Shown piece after piece: positions 15,556 to 23,790 of a stretch of DNA of 64,000 nt. Below the pieces are notes generated by a model that had not been told where the DNA came from, made no database searches, and worked only from the letters and a program-made list of their open reading frames with translations. Position 1 is the first letter of the stretch, and every line of letters begins with the position of its first letter. The position numbers and the translations under genes are program-made. The stretch lies in contig CAYSHC010000009.1 in assembly GCA_964430855.1 (NCBI GenBank), positions 5,379-69,378 of the forward strand, in the 5' to 3' direction. This DNA comes from JAEZDP01 sp964430855 (lineage in GTDB: Bacteria > Acidobacteriota > Vicinamibacteria > Vicinamibacterales > Vicinamibacteraceae).

Positions 15556-18500
15556 ATGATGAAGACCGACGCTGCACGACGCGCGGCCCTGCGCGACGAT
15601 GTCCTGCGCATTGCCCGCGCCAACGCCTCCGATGACGATCGTCCCCTGATCGAGGCGCTCGTGCCGACGGTATTCGACCAGGTGCCCGACGGCCTGGTCC
15701 TGCGCCTCTCGGCAGAGACGCTGGCCACGCGCATCGCCGGCGCGCTGACGTTCCTGGCGCACACCATGCCGCCGGAGGTGCAGCTCTACAAGGGCCTTCC
15801 CGGCCTGCACGTCTCGGTCCACAACCCGCCCGATGACAGCCCCGGCAACGGCGTCGACGGCCGTCCGGGCGAGGTGACGATCGTCGAAACCCACACGCCC
15901 GACGCGCCGTTCATCTTCGAGAGCCTCAAGAACTTCTTCCAGAACGAGGGGCTTCGCGTCTTCTCGGCCATCCATCCACGCCTCACCGTGCGGCGCCAAT
16001 GGGAGCGCGTCGTCCACATCGGCCCGCCCGGCGGGGATGGCTCGCAGGAGCTCTACTGCCAGCTCCGCATCGAGCGCATCGAGCGGCCCGATCGCATGCG
16101 CCGGCTCGAGCACCAGGTGTTCTCGATGCTGAAGAGCGTCTTCCTCGCGGTGGACGACTTCGAGGCCATGTCGACGCAGCTGACGCAGATCGCGGGGCGT
16201 CTCCGTGCGAGGGGCGGCGACGACCAGGCTCCAGTCGACGCCGCGCGCCGGTTCCTCGAGTGGCTGCGCGCCGACAACTTCGTGATGCTCGGCATGATGC
16301 GATATACCGCGGGCACCGACGGCCTCGTCCAGGCGCAGCACGACAGCGCGCTCGGCGCCTTCAAGGACCAGGCGCTGCTGCCCATCGTCTTCCCGGGCCT
16401 GCCCGACGACATCGAGCGCAACCTCCGGCCCGGGCCTGCCGATCGCCGCATCATCGACATCGACTACTGCGTGCGGGGCACGGCCATCCACCATCTCGAG
16501 CCGCTCGAGGACGTCTTCATCCGCGAGTGGAACCCCGACGGCAGCCTCGCCGCGATCACGCTGCTCATCGGCCGCTTCGCGAAGAGCGCCTTCGCGGCCA
16601 AGGCGCAGGACGTGCCGCTGCTCGACGAGAAGCTCGCCTACATCCTCGGGACGAGCGGTCTGTCCAAGAACTCGCACGCCTACCGCGAGACGCGCGCCAT
16701 CTTCAACCACTTCCCGAAGCGCGAGCTGTTCTACGCCAGCGCCGAGGACCTCGACGCCATCATCGGGCAGATGGTGCAGATGGTCGGCGACGACGAGATC
16801 GTGGCGACCGTGCGCGAGGGCACGGGCTATGCCGCCGCGCTCGTCGCGTTCTCGGACGTCCGCTACTCGCACGAGGCCGAGGAGGAACTGAAGCGGCTGC
16901 TCACCGAGGCCTTCGGGACGATCCTGTTCAGCGAATGGGCCGATTGCGGGACCAAGGCCGCCATCATCTACTACTTCGACGCGGCCACGCTCGAGACGCC
17001 GCTGGACGCCGAGACGGTCCATCGCCTCGCATCCCGCGCGATCGCCACGTGGGAGGACCTGGTCGCCGACAGGCTCGAGGAGGCCTTCGGCACCATCGAG
17101 GGGCGCCGGCTGTTCCGCAAGTACGTCAAGCGCGATACGCGCAGCACGCTCTACCGGGCGTCGACACCGCCCGAGGAGGTGCCCGAGGACCTCCGCTGCC
17201 TCGAGCGCCTGGAGGGCCGGCTCGAGATGAACGTGCTGCCCGAGTCGGCGGACACGGTCACCATCAAGCTCTTCGCGCCCGAACCGCTGGGGCTCACGCG
17301 CACCCTGGCGATGCTGGAGCATCTGGCCCTGCCGGTGATCGAGGAGCTCGCGCTGACGCTGCAACTGCCCGAGGGGCGCACCGGCTTCCTCGAGCGGCTC
17401 CGCATCAAGGCCGACGCGCGCGCCGTCAGCACCGTGACCGAGGCGCCGGACCACCTGCTCGACGCCCTCCGCGCGCTGCACGAGGGCCGCGCCGCCGACG
17501 ACTCGCTGAACGGCCTCGTCACGCTGGAGCGGCTCACGTGGCGCCAGGTGGCGGTGCTGCGGGCGCTGCGCAACCACCTCATCCAGATCCGCACCAACTA
17601 CAACGCCGAGACGGTGACGGCGGTCCTCCTGCGCAACCGCGCGGCCTCCGCCGCCCTCGTGCGCCTTTTCCTCGCCCGCTTCGACCCGACCATCGGCGAC
17701 GACGAACGCGCCGCGGCGGTGGACGCGGCGGACCGCGACCTCCGGCTCGCGCTCCAGCGCGTCGACAACCTGCTCGATGACGAGGTGCTGCGCGGCCTCG
17801 AGAACCTGATCGACGCCACCGTGCGGACCAACTTCTTCCAGAAGCCGGAGCGCCCGGTCATCAGCGCCAAGATCGAGTGCGCTAGGGTGGCCGGCATGGC
17901 GTCGCCGCGGCCGCTGTTCGAGGTGTACGTCCACTCGCCCTACCTCGAGGGCATCCACCTGCGTGGCGGCAAGGTCGCGCGCGGCGGCATCAGGTGGAGC
18001 GACCGCCACGACGACTTCCGCACGGAGGTCCTCGGGCTGATGAAGACCCAGATGGCCAAGAACGCCATCATCGTCCCGGTCGGCAGCAAGGGCGGATTCG
18101 TGCTGAAGGGCCAGCTTCCGGCCCGGCCGGCGCTCGATCAGTACCTGGTCGATCGCTACCGGCAGTTCATCGCCGGCCTGCTCGACATCACCGACAACAT
18201 CGTCGACGGGGCGGTGGTGCACCCGCCCGACGTCGTCAGGTACGACGACGACGACCCGTACCTCGTCGTCGCGGCCGACAAGGGGACGGCGCACCTCTCC
18301 GACACCGCCAACGCCGTCGCCGCGCAGTACGGCTTCTGGCTGGGCGACGCCTTTGCGTCGGGTGGCAGCCAGGGCTACGACCACAAGAAGGAAGGCATCA
18401 CGGCGCGTGGCGCCTGGGAGTGCGTCCGCCACCACTTCCTGTGGCTTGGCCACGACGTGCAAACCGAGCCGTTCACGATGGTCGGTATCGGCGACATGTC

Positions 18501-19815
18501 AGGCGACGTGTTCGGCAACGGCCTGCTGCGGAGCCGCGCGGCGAAGCTCGTCGGCGCGTTCAACCACCAGCACATCTTCATCGACCCCGATCCCGACCCC
18601 GAGGCGTCGTTCGACGAGCGGGCGCGGCTCTTCGCGCTGCCGCGGTCCACGTGGCGCGACTACGACGCGTCGCTCATCTCCGAAGGCGGCGGTGTCTTCG
18701 ACCGATCCGCCAAGTCGATCCCGGTGTCGCCGCAGATGAAGGCGCTCTTCGACATCGAGGCTGACGAGGTGACGGGCGAGGAGATGATCCGCCGGATGCT
18801 CACGGCGCGGGTGGACCTGCTCTACAACGGCGGCATCGGCACCTACGTCAAGGCGAGCGACGAAGACGACGCCGCCGTCGGCGATCGCGCCAACGACCGC
18901 GTGCGGGTGGACGCGAAGGACGTGCGCGCGCGCGTCATCGGCGAGGGCGGCAACCTCGGCGTGACGCAGCGCGGGCGCATTGAGTACTGGAGCCACGGTG
19001 GCCTCTGCAATACGGACGCCATCGACAACTCGGGCGGCGTGGACCTGTCGGACCACGAGGTCAACATCAAGATCCTCATGGACCTGCTCGTCGCGGCCGG
19101 CGTGATCGAGAGCCGCGAGGCGCGCAACCGGATCCTCCGGGAGATGACCGACGAGGTCACCGAGCTCGTGCTCGACGACAACCGGCTCCAGGCGCGGTGC
19201 CTCACGCTCGACGGCCTGCGCAGCGCCACGCGGTACGAGGAGTTCGTCGGCGTCATCGACCGGCTCGTGGCGGCGAAGGCGCTGAGCCGCGAGGACGCGC
19301 AGCTGCCGTCGCGCGAGGCGCTGCTCTCGAGCCCGCACCGCGACCGCGGGCTGCCGCGGCCCGTGCTGGCCGTGCTGCTGGCGGCGTCCAAGCAGCTGGC
19401 CTACGAACAGACGCTGGCCTCGGCGTTCCCCGACGGGCCCACTGCGGCGCCGTGGCTGCGGCGGTACTTCCCGCGCCTGCTGCAGGAGCGGTACGGCGAC
19501 TACTTCGAGAAACACCCGCTGCGGCGCGAGATTGTCGCGACGGTGGCCGTCAACCACGTGATCAACCACGCAGGCCTCTCGTTCCTGCCGCGCGTGGCCG
19601 CCGCGTCGGGCGCGTCGACCGGCGAGATCGTCGCGGAGGATGTGGCGGCCGAGGCGGCCGCGGATGGCGATGCCCGCCGCGCGGAGATCCTCGCGCGCGA
19701 CGGGGACCTGCAGGCGCGCCTCGCTGCGCTCGTGGCCTTCGAGGACGAGCTTGAGAAGGCCGTCCTGGGGTCAGGTCTCGCCAAGGAGCCTGTGGGGTCA
19801 GGTCTCGCGAAGTAG
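15556..19815 (+). CDS. gdh2: Large NAD-specific glutamate dehydrogenase (PF05088 type)
   Basis: The protein (1419 aa) belongs to the L_1600/GDH-180 class that oxidatively deaminates glutamate to 2-oxoglutarate using NAD+. An N-terminal regulatory region (residues about 1-700, ACT-like modules) precedes the catalytic domain. That domain contains RGGIRWSDRHDDFRTEVLGL, TQMAKNAIIVPVGSKGGFVL with the active-site lysines, and IGEGGNLGVTQRGRIEYW. It is shorter than usual (about 1600), mostly at the N-terminus. The last 15 residues (GSGLAKEPVGSGLAK) are encoded by two GGGGTCAGGTCTCG repeats, so the original stop has been replaced by repeat sequence. ATG 15559 is an equally good start. Confidence 0.93.
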   Translation: MMKTDAARRAALRDDVLRIARANASDDDRPLIEALVPTVFDQVPDGLVLRLSAETLATRIAGALTFLAHTMPPEVQLYKGLPGLHVSVHNPPDDSPGNGVDGRPGEVTIVETHTPDAPFIFESLKNFFQNEGLRVFSAIHPRLTVRRQWERVVHIGPPGGDGSQELYCQLRIERIERPDRMRRLEHQVFSMLKSVFLAVDDFEAMSTQLTQIAGRLRARGGDDQAPVDAARRFLEWLRADNFVMLGMMRYTAGTDGLVQAQHDSALGAFKDQALLPIVFPGLPDDIERNLRPGPADRRIIDIDYCVRGTAIHHLEPLEDVFIREWNPDGSLAAITLLIGRFAKSAFAAKAQDVPLLDEKLAYILGTSGLSKNSHAYRETRAIFNHFPKRELFYASAEDLDAIIGQMVQMVGDDEIVATVREGTGYAAALVAFSDVRYSHEAEEELKRLLTEAFGTILFSEWADCGTKAAIIYYFDAATLETPLDAETVHRLASRAIATWEDLVADRLEEAFGTIEGRRLFRKYVKRDTRSTLYRASTPPEEVPEDLRCLERLEGRLEMNVLPESADTVTIKLFAPEPLGLTRTLAMLEHLALPVIEELALTLQLPEGRTGFLERLRIKADARAVSTVTEAPDHLLDALRALHEGRAADDSLNGLVTLERLTWRQVAVLRALRNHLIQIRTNYNAETVTAVLLRNRAASAALVRLFLARFDPTIGDDERAAAVDAADRDLRLALQRVDNLLDDEVLRGLENLIDATVRTNFFQKPERPVISAKIECARVAGMASPRPLFEVYVHSPYLEGIHLRGGKVARGGIRWSDRHDDFRTEVLGLMKTQMAKNAIIVPVGSKGGFVLKGQLPARPALDQYLVDRYRQFIAGLLDITDNIVDGAVVHPPDVVRYDDDDPYLVVAADKGTAHLSDTANAVAAQYGFWLGDAFASGGSQGYDHKKEGITARGAWECVRHHFLWLGHDVQTEPFTMVGIGDMSGDVFGNGLLRSRAAKLVGAFNHQHIFIDPDPDPEASFDERARLFALPRSTWRDYDASLISEGGGVFDRSAKSIPVSPQMKALFDIEADEVTGEEMIRRMLTARVDLLYNGGIGTYVKASDEDDAAVGDRANDRVRVDAKDVRARVIGEGGNLGVTQRGRIEYWSHGGLCNTDAIDNSGGVDLSDHEVNIKILMDLLVAAGVIESREARNRILREMTDEVTELVLDDNRLQARCLTLDGLRSATRYEEFVGVIDRLVAAKALSREDAQLPSREALLSSPHRDRGLPRPVLAVLLAASKQLAYEQTLASAFPDGPTAAPWLRRYFPRLLQERYGDYFEKHPLRREIVATVAVNHVINHAGLSFLPRVAAASGASTGEIVAEDVAAEAAADGDARRAEILARDGDLQARLAALVAFEDELEKAVLGSGLAKEPVGSGLAK

Positions 19816-19863
19816 GGGTGTGGGGTCAGGTCTCGGAATCGACCCCGGCGGGGTCAGGTCTCG
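19767..19863. repeat. GGGGTCAGGTCTCG-family repeat, copy 2 (four direct units)
   Basis: Units lie at 19767-19780, 19794-19807, 19822-19835 and 19850-19863, all in the same direction. The first two are inside the gdh reading frame and specify its C-terminal GSGLA tails. A GGTGGCAGGAACGGC segment just downstream resembles the internal arm of the complete copy. Confidence 0.9.
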
Positions 19864-19956
19864 CGCCCCGAAGGTGGCAGGAACGGCAATCCGCCCGGAC
19901 GGGAACATCCCCCGCGCCGAGGCAGGCGGCTTCGATCAGGAGCCGGAGGAGGACGC

Positions 19957-20538
19957 ATGAGTGGGTTGCACCAGATGCTCGGCCAGCTGCTCCAGCCCGA
20001 GACCGTTCACAGGGTCAGCGACGAGACGGGACTCCCGCCCGACGCCGCCAGCTCGCTCGTCCGCGCCGCCCTCCCGCTGCTCGTCGGCGGCCTGGCCCGC
20101 AACGCCCAGCGGTCCGAGGGCGCGGGCGCCCTCGCCTCGGCCCTGCAACGTGACCACGACGGCAGCGTGCTGGACGACATCGCCGGCTTCCTCGGAAGCG
20201 GGCAGGCGCCTTCGGCCGGTGCCGGCATCCTCGGGCACGTCTTCGGCGGCCGGACGGACGTCATCGCCACGGCCCTCGCCCGCAGCGCCGGCGTGGACGC
20301 CGGCCAGGCGCAGCAGGTGCTCGCCATGCTGGCGCCGCTGGTGCTCGGCGCGCTCGGCCGCGCCACGCGTCAGGAACAGCTCGGCCCCGACGGCCTGGCC
20401 GAACGCCTCCAGCAGGAACGCCAGCAGCTGCCGGGAGGCAGCCAGCTCGGCGGGTTGCTCACCGGCCTTCTCGACCAGGACGGCGACGGCTCCGTCATGG
20501 ACGACCTGGCGGACATCGCAAAGCGGTTCATGTCCTGA
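19957..20538 (+). CDS. DUF937 domain protein
   Basis: The 193-residue protein matches DUF937 (YidB-related). Paired helical repeats are visible: LLQPETVHRVSDETGLPP near the N-terminus and VIATALARSAGVDAGQAQQVLAMLAPLVLGAL in the middle. Two DxDGS(V)xDD loops (DHDGSVLDDIAGFL and DQDGDGSVMDDLADI) also occur; they resemble Ca-binding dockerin/EF-like loops, common in this family. No signal peptide is seen. The function is unknown. AGGAGG lies about 9 bp before the ATG. It stands alone, downstream of the gdh repeat cluster and convergent with the sulfatase gene. Confidence 0.85.
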   Translation: MSGLHQMLGQLLQPETVHRVSDETGLPPDAASSLVRAALPLLVGGLARNAQRSEGAGALASALQRDHDGSVLDDIAGFLGSGQAPSAGAGILGHVFGGRTDVIATALARSAGVDAGQAQQVLAMLAPLVLGALGRATRQEQLGPDGLAERLQQERQQLPGGSQLGGLLTGLLDQDGDGSVMDDLADIAKRFMS

Positions 20539-20560
20539 GGGCGCCCCCGACAGTCGCGTG

Positions 20561-20576
20561 CCCGCGACGTCGCGGG
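20561..20576. terminator. GC palindrome between convergent genes
   Basis: CCCGCGACGTCGCGGG is a perfect 16-base palindrome 22 bases after the DUF937 stop. It lies between convergent genes and could form a short terminator hairpin. The rest of the 150-bp gap shows nothing clear. Confidence 0.35.
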
Positions 20577-20689
20577 GCGTCGCTGGCGGGCGATGCGCGC
20601 TGGAGCGGCAGGCGCACACGTGCCCGCGCCGTGGGGTTGCACTGTGCGCGAGACCTCGCCCGGCTGCCGTCGCCACTCGCCGCAGCGCG

Positions 20690-22348
20690 TCAGGGCGTCC
20701 GCTCGGCTGCCCGCCCGCTCGGCGCGGACGGGTCGTACGCCGGGTTCATGGTCGGCTGGCGTGCACCGACCTCCCGCTGCCACGTGCGCAGGAGCCCGCG
20801 CAGCCGGGCGACGTCGGCCGGTCGCGCGGCTGCCAGGTCGGTCGTCTCGCTCAGGTCTGCGGCGACGTCGAACAGCTCGGCCTGTCCATCCTCGAACCAC
20901 TCGATCAGCTTCAGGTCGCCCTGCCGGATCGCCGCGCCAGGCGCGCCGCCCTGGTTGCCGTAGTGCGGATAGTGCCAGTAGAGCGGGCGGTCGGCGGGCA
21001 GGGCGTGGCCGGCCAGCAGCGGCAGCAGGCTCAGGCCATCCAGCCGCGGTGCGTCACCGGCAGGGGCCGCTTGTCCGGCGTCGGCGGTGCCCCGGGCGTC
21101 GGCGGCTGACGGATGCGCGGGCCCGCGCATCGCGTCGATGACCGTGGCGGCGACGTCCATCGTGATGACGGGCGTGTCCACCACGCGTCCGGCGTCCTGC
21201 GGGGACTGGAGGGCGGGCCAGCGCAGCAGCAGGGGGACCCGCAGGCCGCCCTCGTACAGCCAGCCCTTGCCCGCGCGCAGCGGCACGTTCGACGTCGGCC
21301 AGCCCTCGCTCGTCGAGAGTCCGCCGTTGTCGCTCGTGAAGATGACCAGCGTGTCGTCGCGCAGTCCCGCGGCGTCGAGCGCGGTGAGGACGGTGCCCAC
21401 GGCGTCGTCCATCGCGGCGACCATCGCGGCGTAGGCGGCGTGCTCCTGCACCAGGCGGACGTCGCGTTCGCCCTCGCGTCCCCAGCGTGCCTCGAGTCCG
21501 AGGCGGCGGCGCTTTGCGTCGAACTCCCGTTCGAGGTCCGGCCGTGCCAGGAGCGGCGTGTGCACGGAGTAGAACGACAGCACGGCGAGGAAGGGGGCGT
21601 CCCGGCGCGTCTCGATGAAGCGCGCCGTCTCGACGGCGAGGCGGTGCGGCAGGTGCTCGCCGTCAGGTCCGTCCGGCAGCCGCGGGTTGTCGTACGGCGA
21701 GAAGTACCGCTTGCCGCCGTACGGCCCGCCGCGGTCGATCCCGCCCATGTTGACGTCGAAGCCCTGGTCCTCCGGCCACCAGCCCTCCGGGCCCAGGTGC
21801 CACTTGCCCGCGTAGAACGTCGCGTAGCCGTTCGCCTTCGCGTGCTCGGCGACGGTCACGGCGTCGAGGGAGAGGCGGTCGGCGAAGGGGGCCGGCAGTG
21901 CGCGTGTGTTGCGCGGCCAGGCCTCGGGCGTCGCGGGTGCGCCGATGTAGTCGGTGATGCCCGTGCGTTGCGGCCAGAGGCCGGTCATCAGGCTCGCCCG
22001 CGTGGGCGAGCACACGGGCGCCGAGGCGTACGCGGCGTCGAACCGGAGTCCTTCGCGCGCGAGGCGGTCGGTGTGCGGCGTCTCGTGGAAGGTGCTGCCG
22101 TAGGCGCCGAGATCGCGCTGTCCGAGGTCGTCCACCAGGAAGATGAGCACGTTCGGGCGGCGGGCGGCGGCCGCGCCGGGCGGTGCCGCGGCCTGGGCGG
22201 CCGGCGCGGGGCTGCCACGCACGCCGCGTGCTGACGCCGACGTCGAGGTCGTCGGGTGCGGAGACGCACCAGGGGTGGCTGGCAGCGACAGGCACGCCGC
22301 GGCCAGCAGTGCCGAGAGCGCCGCGCCCCGAATCCGGGCTGGGGACAT
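20690..22348 (-). CDS. Secreted type I sulfatase (arylsulfatase A-like)
   Basis: The 552-residue protein has a signal peptide (about 1-30) and a Pro/Ala/Ser-rich linker before the sulfatase domain. That domain starts at NVLIFLVDDLGQRDLGAYGS. The formylglycine site is PVCSPTRASLMTGLWP (CxPxR). Other signatures are ATFYAGKWHLG and IFTSDNGGLS. A CxPTR-type site with a VDDLGxxDLG start resembles S1_16/S1_N-type carbohydrate sulfatases, but subclass and substrate need a database comparison. The start ATG follows a repeat cluster shared with the divergent TIM-barrel gene. The C-terminus ends NPAYDPSAPSGRAAERTP. Confidence 0.92.
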   Translation of the reverse strand: MSPARIRGAALSALLAAACLSLPATPGASPHPTTSTSASARGVRGSPAPAAQAAAPPGAAAARRPNVLIFLVDDLGQRDLGAYGSTFHETPHTDRLAREGLRFDAAYASAPVCSPTRASLMTGLWPQRTGITDYIGAPATPEAWPRNTRALPAPFADRLSLDAVTVAEHAKANGYATFYAGKWHLGPEGWWPEDQGFDVNMGGIDRGGPYGGKRYFSPYDNPRLPDGPDGEHLPHRLAVETARFIETRRDAPFLAVLSFYSVHTPLLARPDLEREFDAKRRRLGLEARWGREGERDVRLVQEHAAYAAMVAAMDDAVGTVLTALDAAGLRDDTLVIFTSDNGGLSTSEGWPTSNVPLRAGKGWLYEGGLRVPLLLRWPALQSPQDAGRVVDTPVITMDVAATVIDAMRGPAHPSAADARGTADAGQAAPAGDAPRLDGLSLLPLLAGHALPADRPLYWHYPHYGNQGGAPGAAIRQGDLKLIEWFEDGQAELFDVAADLSETTDLAAARPADVARLRGLLRTWQREVGARQPTMNPAYDPSAPSGRAAERTP

Positions 22349-22375
22349 GGTGGCAAGAATAGCCAACTTCGGCGC

Positions 22376-22445
22376 CGAGACCTGACCCCAGGACCGCCAG
22401 ATCCGAGACCTGACCCCGATACAGGCACACACGAGACCTGACCCC
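22376..22445. repeat. GGGGTCAGGTCTCG-family repeat, copy 3 (three inverted units)
   Basis: CGAGACCTGACCCC occurs at 22376-22389, 22404-22417 and 22432-22445. GTGGCAAGAATAGCC on the sulfatase side resembles the internal arm. The last unit ends three bases before a TACAAT box, so it occupies the spacer and -35 positions of that putative promoter. Confidence 0.9.
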
Positions 22446-22448
22446 GGC

Positions 22449-22454
22449 TACAAT
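22449..22454 (+). promoter_or_regulatory. Putative -10 box (TACAAT), leaderless start
   Basis: TACAAT ends 8 nt before the ATG of the TIM-barrel gene, and no Shine-Dalgarno sequence fits between them. The upstream spacer and -35 region are made of the repeat family. Confidence 0.5.
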
Positions 22455-22462
22455 CGTGCGCC

Positions 22463-23365
22463 ATGGACAGACGCGCCTTCCTCTCGACGGCCTCGGCCGC
22501 GGCGGCCGCCACCATCCTTCCGGCGCCGGCCGGCGCCATCGAGCCCATCGCCCGGAGCGGTCCCAGCCACCTGCGCATCGGCCTGGCGGGCTACTCGATG
22601 CGCAAGTACCTCACGGCCAAGCCGGGCACCAAGGGCGCCATGGACCTCATGGGCTTTGTCGACTACGCCGCCACGCTCGGCGTGGACGCCGTGGAGCTGA
22701 CGTCGTACTTCTTCCCCGAGACGTTCGACGATGCCTACCTGAACGCCCTGAAGCGCCACTGCCACGTCAACGGCCTCGACATCTCGGGCGGCGCCATCCG
22801 CAACAACTTCACGCTGCCCGACAGCGATCCCGAACTGCAGCGCTGGCACACGCACGTCGAGACGTGGCTCGGGCACTACCAGAAGCTCGGGGCGCCCGTC
22901 GTCCGGGTGTTCAGCGGTGTCCCGCCGAAGGGCGTGTCGGAGGAGCAGGGCATCGCCAACGGGATCAAGAACCTGAAGAAGGCCCTGGTCGCCGCCGAGC
23001 GCCACGGCGTCATCCTCGGCCTCGAGAACCACGACTACCTGACGAAGATCGACAGGATGCTGCCGATCATCAAGGCGATCGACTCGCCCTGGTTCGGCGT
23101 CAACCTCGACTCGGGCAACGTGGACGCCGACGACCCCTACCCCGAGCTGGCCAAGATCCTGCCGTATGCCGTGAACGTCCAGCTCAAGGTGGAGATCGGC
23201 CCGCCGAAGCGCACCGTCCCCACCGACGTGCCGCGGTTTGTCAGGATGCTCAAGGAGGGCGGCTACCGGGGCTACATCGTCCTCGAGTACGAGGCGGAGC
23301 CCGACCCGTACGACGCCATTCCGCGTCATCTCGACGCGCTCCGCGAGGCCATCGCGAAGGCCTGA
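22463..23365 (+). CDS. Tat-exported sugar phosphate isomerase/epimerase-like TIM barrel
   Basis: The 300-residue protein has a twin-arginine-type leader (MDRRAFLSTASAAAAATIL) and an AP2EC TIM barrel. Metal-site strands include VDAVELTSYFFPE, GVILGLENHDY and FGVNLDSGNVDADD, and the last strand is GYIVLEYEAE. It is probably a periplasmic isomerase/epimerase or 3-keto-glycoside lyase relative with unknown substrate. It is followed by a strong hairpin terminator 20 bases after its stop, so it is monocistronic. It diverges from the sulfatase gene across the repeat cluster. Confidence 0.82.
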   Translation: MDRRAFLSTASAAAAATILPAPAGAIEPIARSGPSHLRIGLAGYSMRKYLTAKPGTKGAMDLMGFVDYAATLGVDAVELTSYFFPETFDDAYLNALKRHCHVNGLDISGGAIRNNFTLPDSDPELQRWHTHVETWLGHYQKLGAPVVRVFSGVPPKGVSEEQGIANGIKNLKKALVAAERHGVILGLENHDYLTKIDRMLPIIKAIDSPWFGVNLDSGNVDADDPYPELAKILPYAVNVQLKVEIGPPKRTVPTDVPRFVRMLKEGGYRGYIVLEYEAEPDPYDAIPRHLDALREAIAKA

Positions 23366-23384
23366 GCGTCCCCGTCCACGCCGC

Positions 23385-23411
23385 GCCCGGCCGGCATCCG
23401 CCCGGCCGGGC
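23385..23411. terminator. 10-bp stem terminator
   Basis: GCCCGGCCGG and CCGGCCGGGC pair perfectly around a 7-nt loop, 19 bases after the TIM-barrel stop. Immediately downstream lies the TATCAT box of the transhydrogenase operon. Confidence 0.7.
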
Positions 23412-23415
23412 CTGC

Positions 23416-23421
23416 TATCAT
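23416..23421 (+). promoter_or_regulatory. Putative -10 box (TATCAT) for pntAB-pntB
   Basis: TATCAT follows the terminator hairpin directly and leaves a leader of about 75 nt before the PntAB ATG. No clear -35 was recognised. Confidence 0.4.
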
Positions 23422-23502
23422 CCCCGCTGTCGCGCGCCGGCTCCCGTCTCGGCCGAGGCCCCCGCGCGCCCGTAGTACGTACGCACACGGACACCAACTG
23501 CC

Positions 23503-23790
23503 ATGGACTTCATCACCGGCCTCTTCATCTTCATGCTGGCCACGTTCATCGGCCTCGACGTGATCCGGCGCGTGTCACGCCTGCTGCACACGCCGCTCAT
23601 GTCGCTGACCAACGCCATCTCGGCCATCGCGATCGTCGGCGCGATCATCCTGGCCGGGCCGGATCATGACCCGATGAGCACCGTGCTCGGCGCCGTCGCC
23701 GTGTTCGCCTCCACCACGAACATCGTGAGCGGCTTCCTCATCACCGACCGCATGCTCAAGATGTTCAAGAAGCGGGAGCCGGGCAAGTGA
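23503..23790 (+). CDS. pntAB: NAD(P) transhydrogenase subunit PntAB (alpha-2, membrane part)
   Basis: The 95-residue membrane protein corresponds to the C-terminal transmembrane half of the PntA subunit. It has three hydrophobic helices, with the typical segments LTNAISAIAIVGAIILAG and GAVAVFASTTNIVSGFLITDRML. It forms part of the proton channel of the proton-translocating transhydrogenase, which reduces NADP+ with NADH at the expense of the proton gradient. The stop overlaps the GTG start of pntB. The soluble NAD-binding subunit PntAA, usually encoded just upstream, is absent here. Confidence 0.92.
   Translation: MDFITGLFIFMLATFIGLDVIRRVSRLLHTPLMSLTNAISAIAIVGAIILAGPDHDPMSTVLGAVAVFASTTNIVSGFLITDRMLKMFKKREPGK

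Noticed and set aside
15544..18462. Open frame of about 970 codons on the minus strand
   Set aside because: Antisense shadow of the glutamate dehydrogenase gene, with composition biased to Arg, Val and Glu and no recognisable family.
19767..19863. Possible CRISPR-like array of GGGGTCAGGTCTCG units
   Set aside because: Units are 14 bp, spacers are short and uneven, copies occur in both orientations at many loci, and there are no cas genes.
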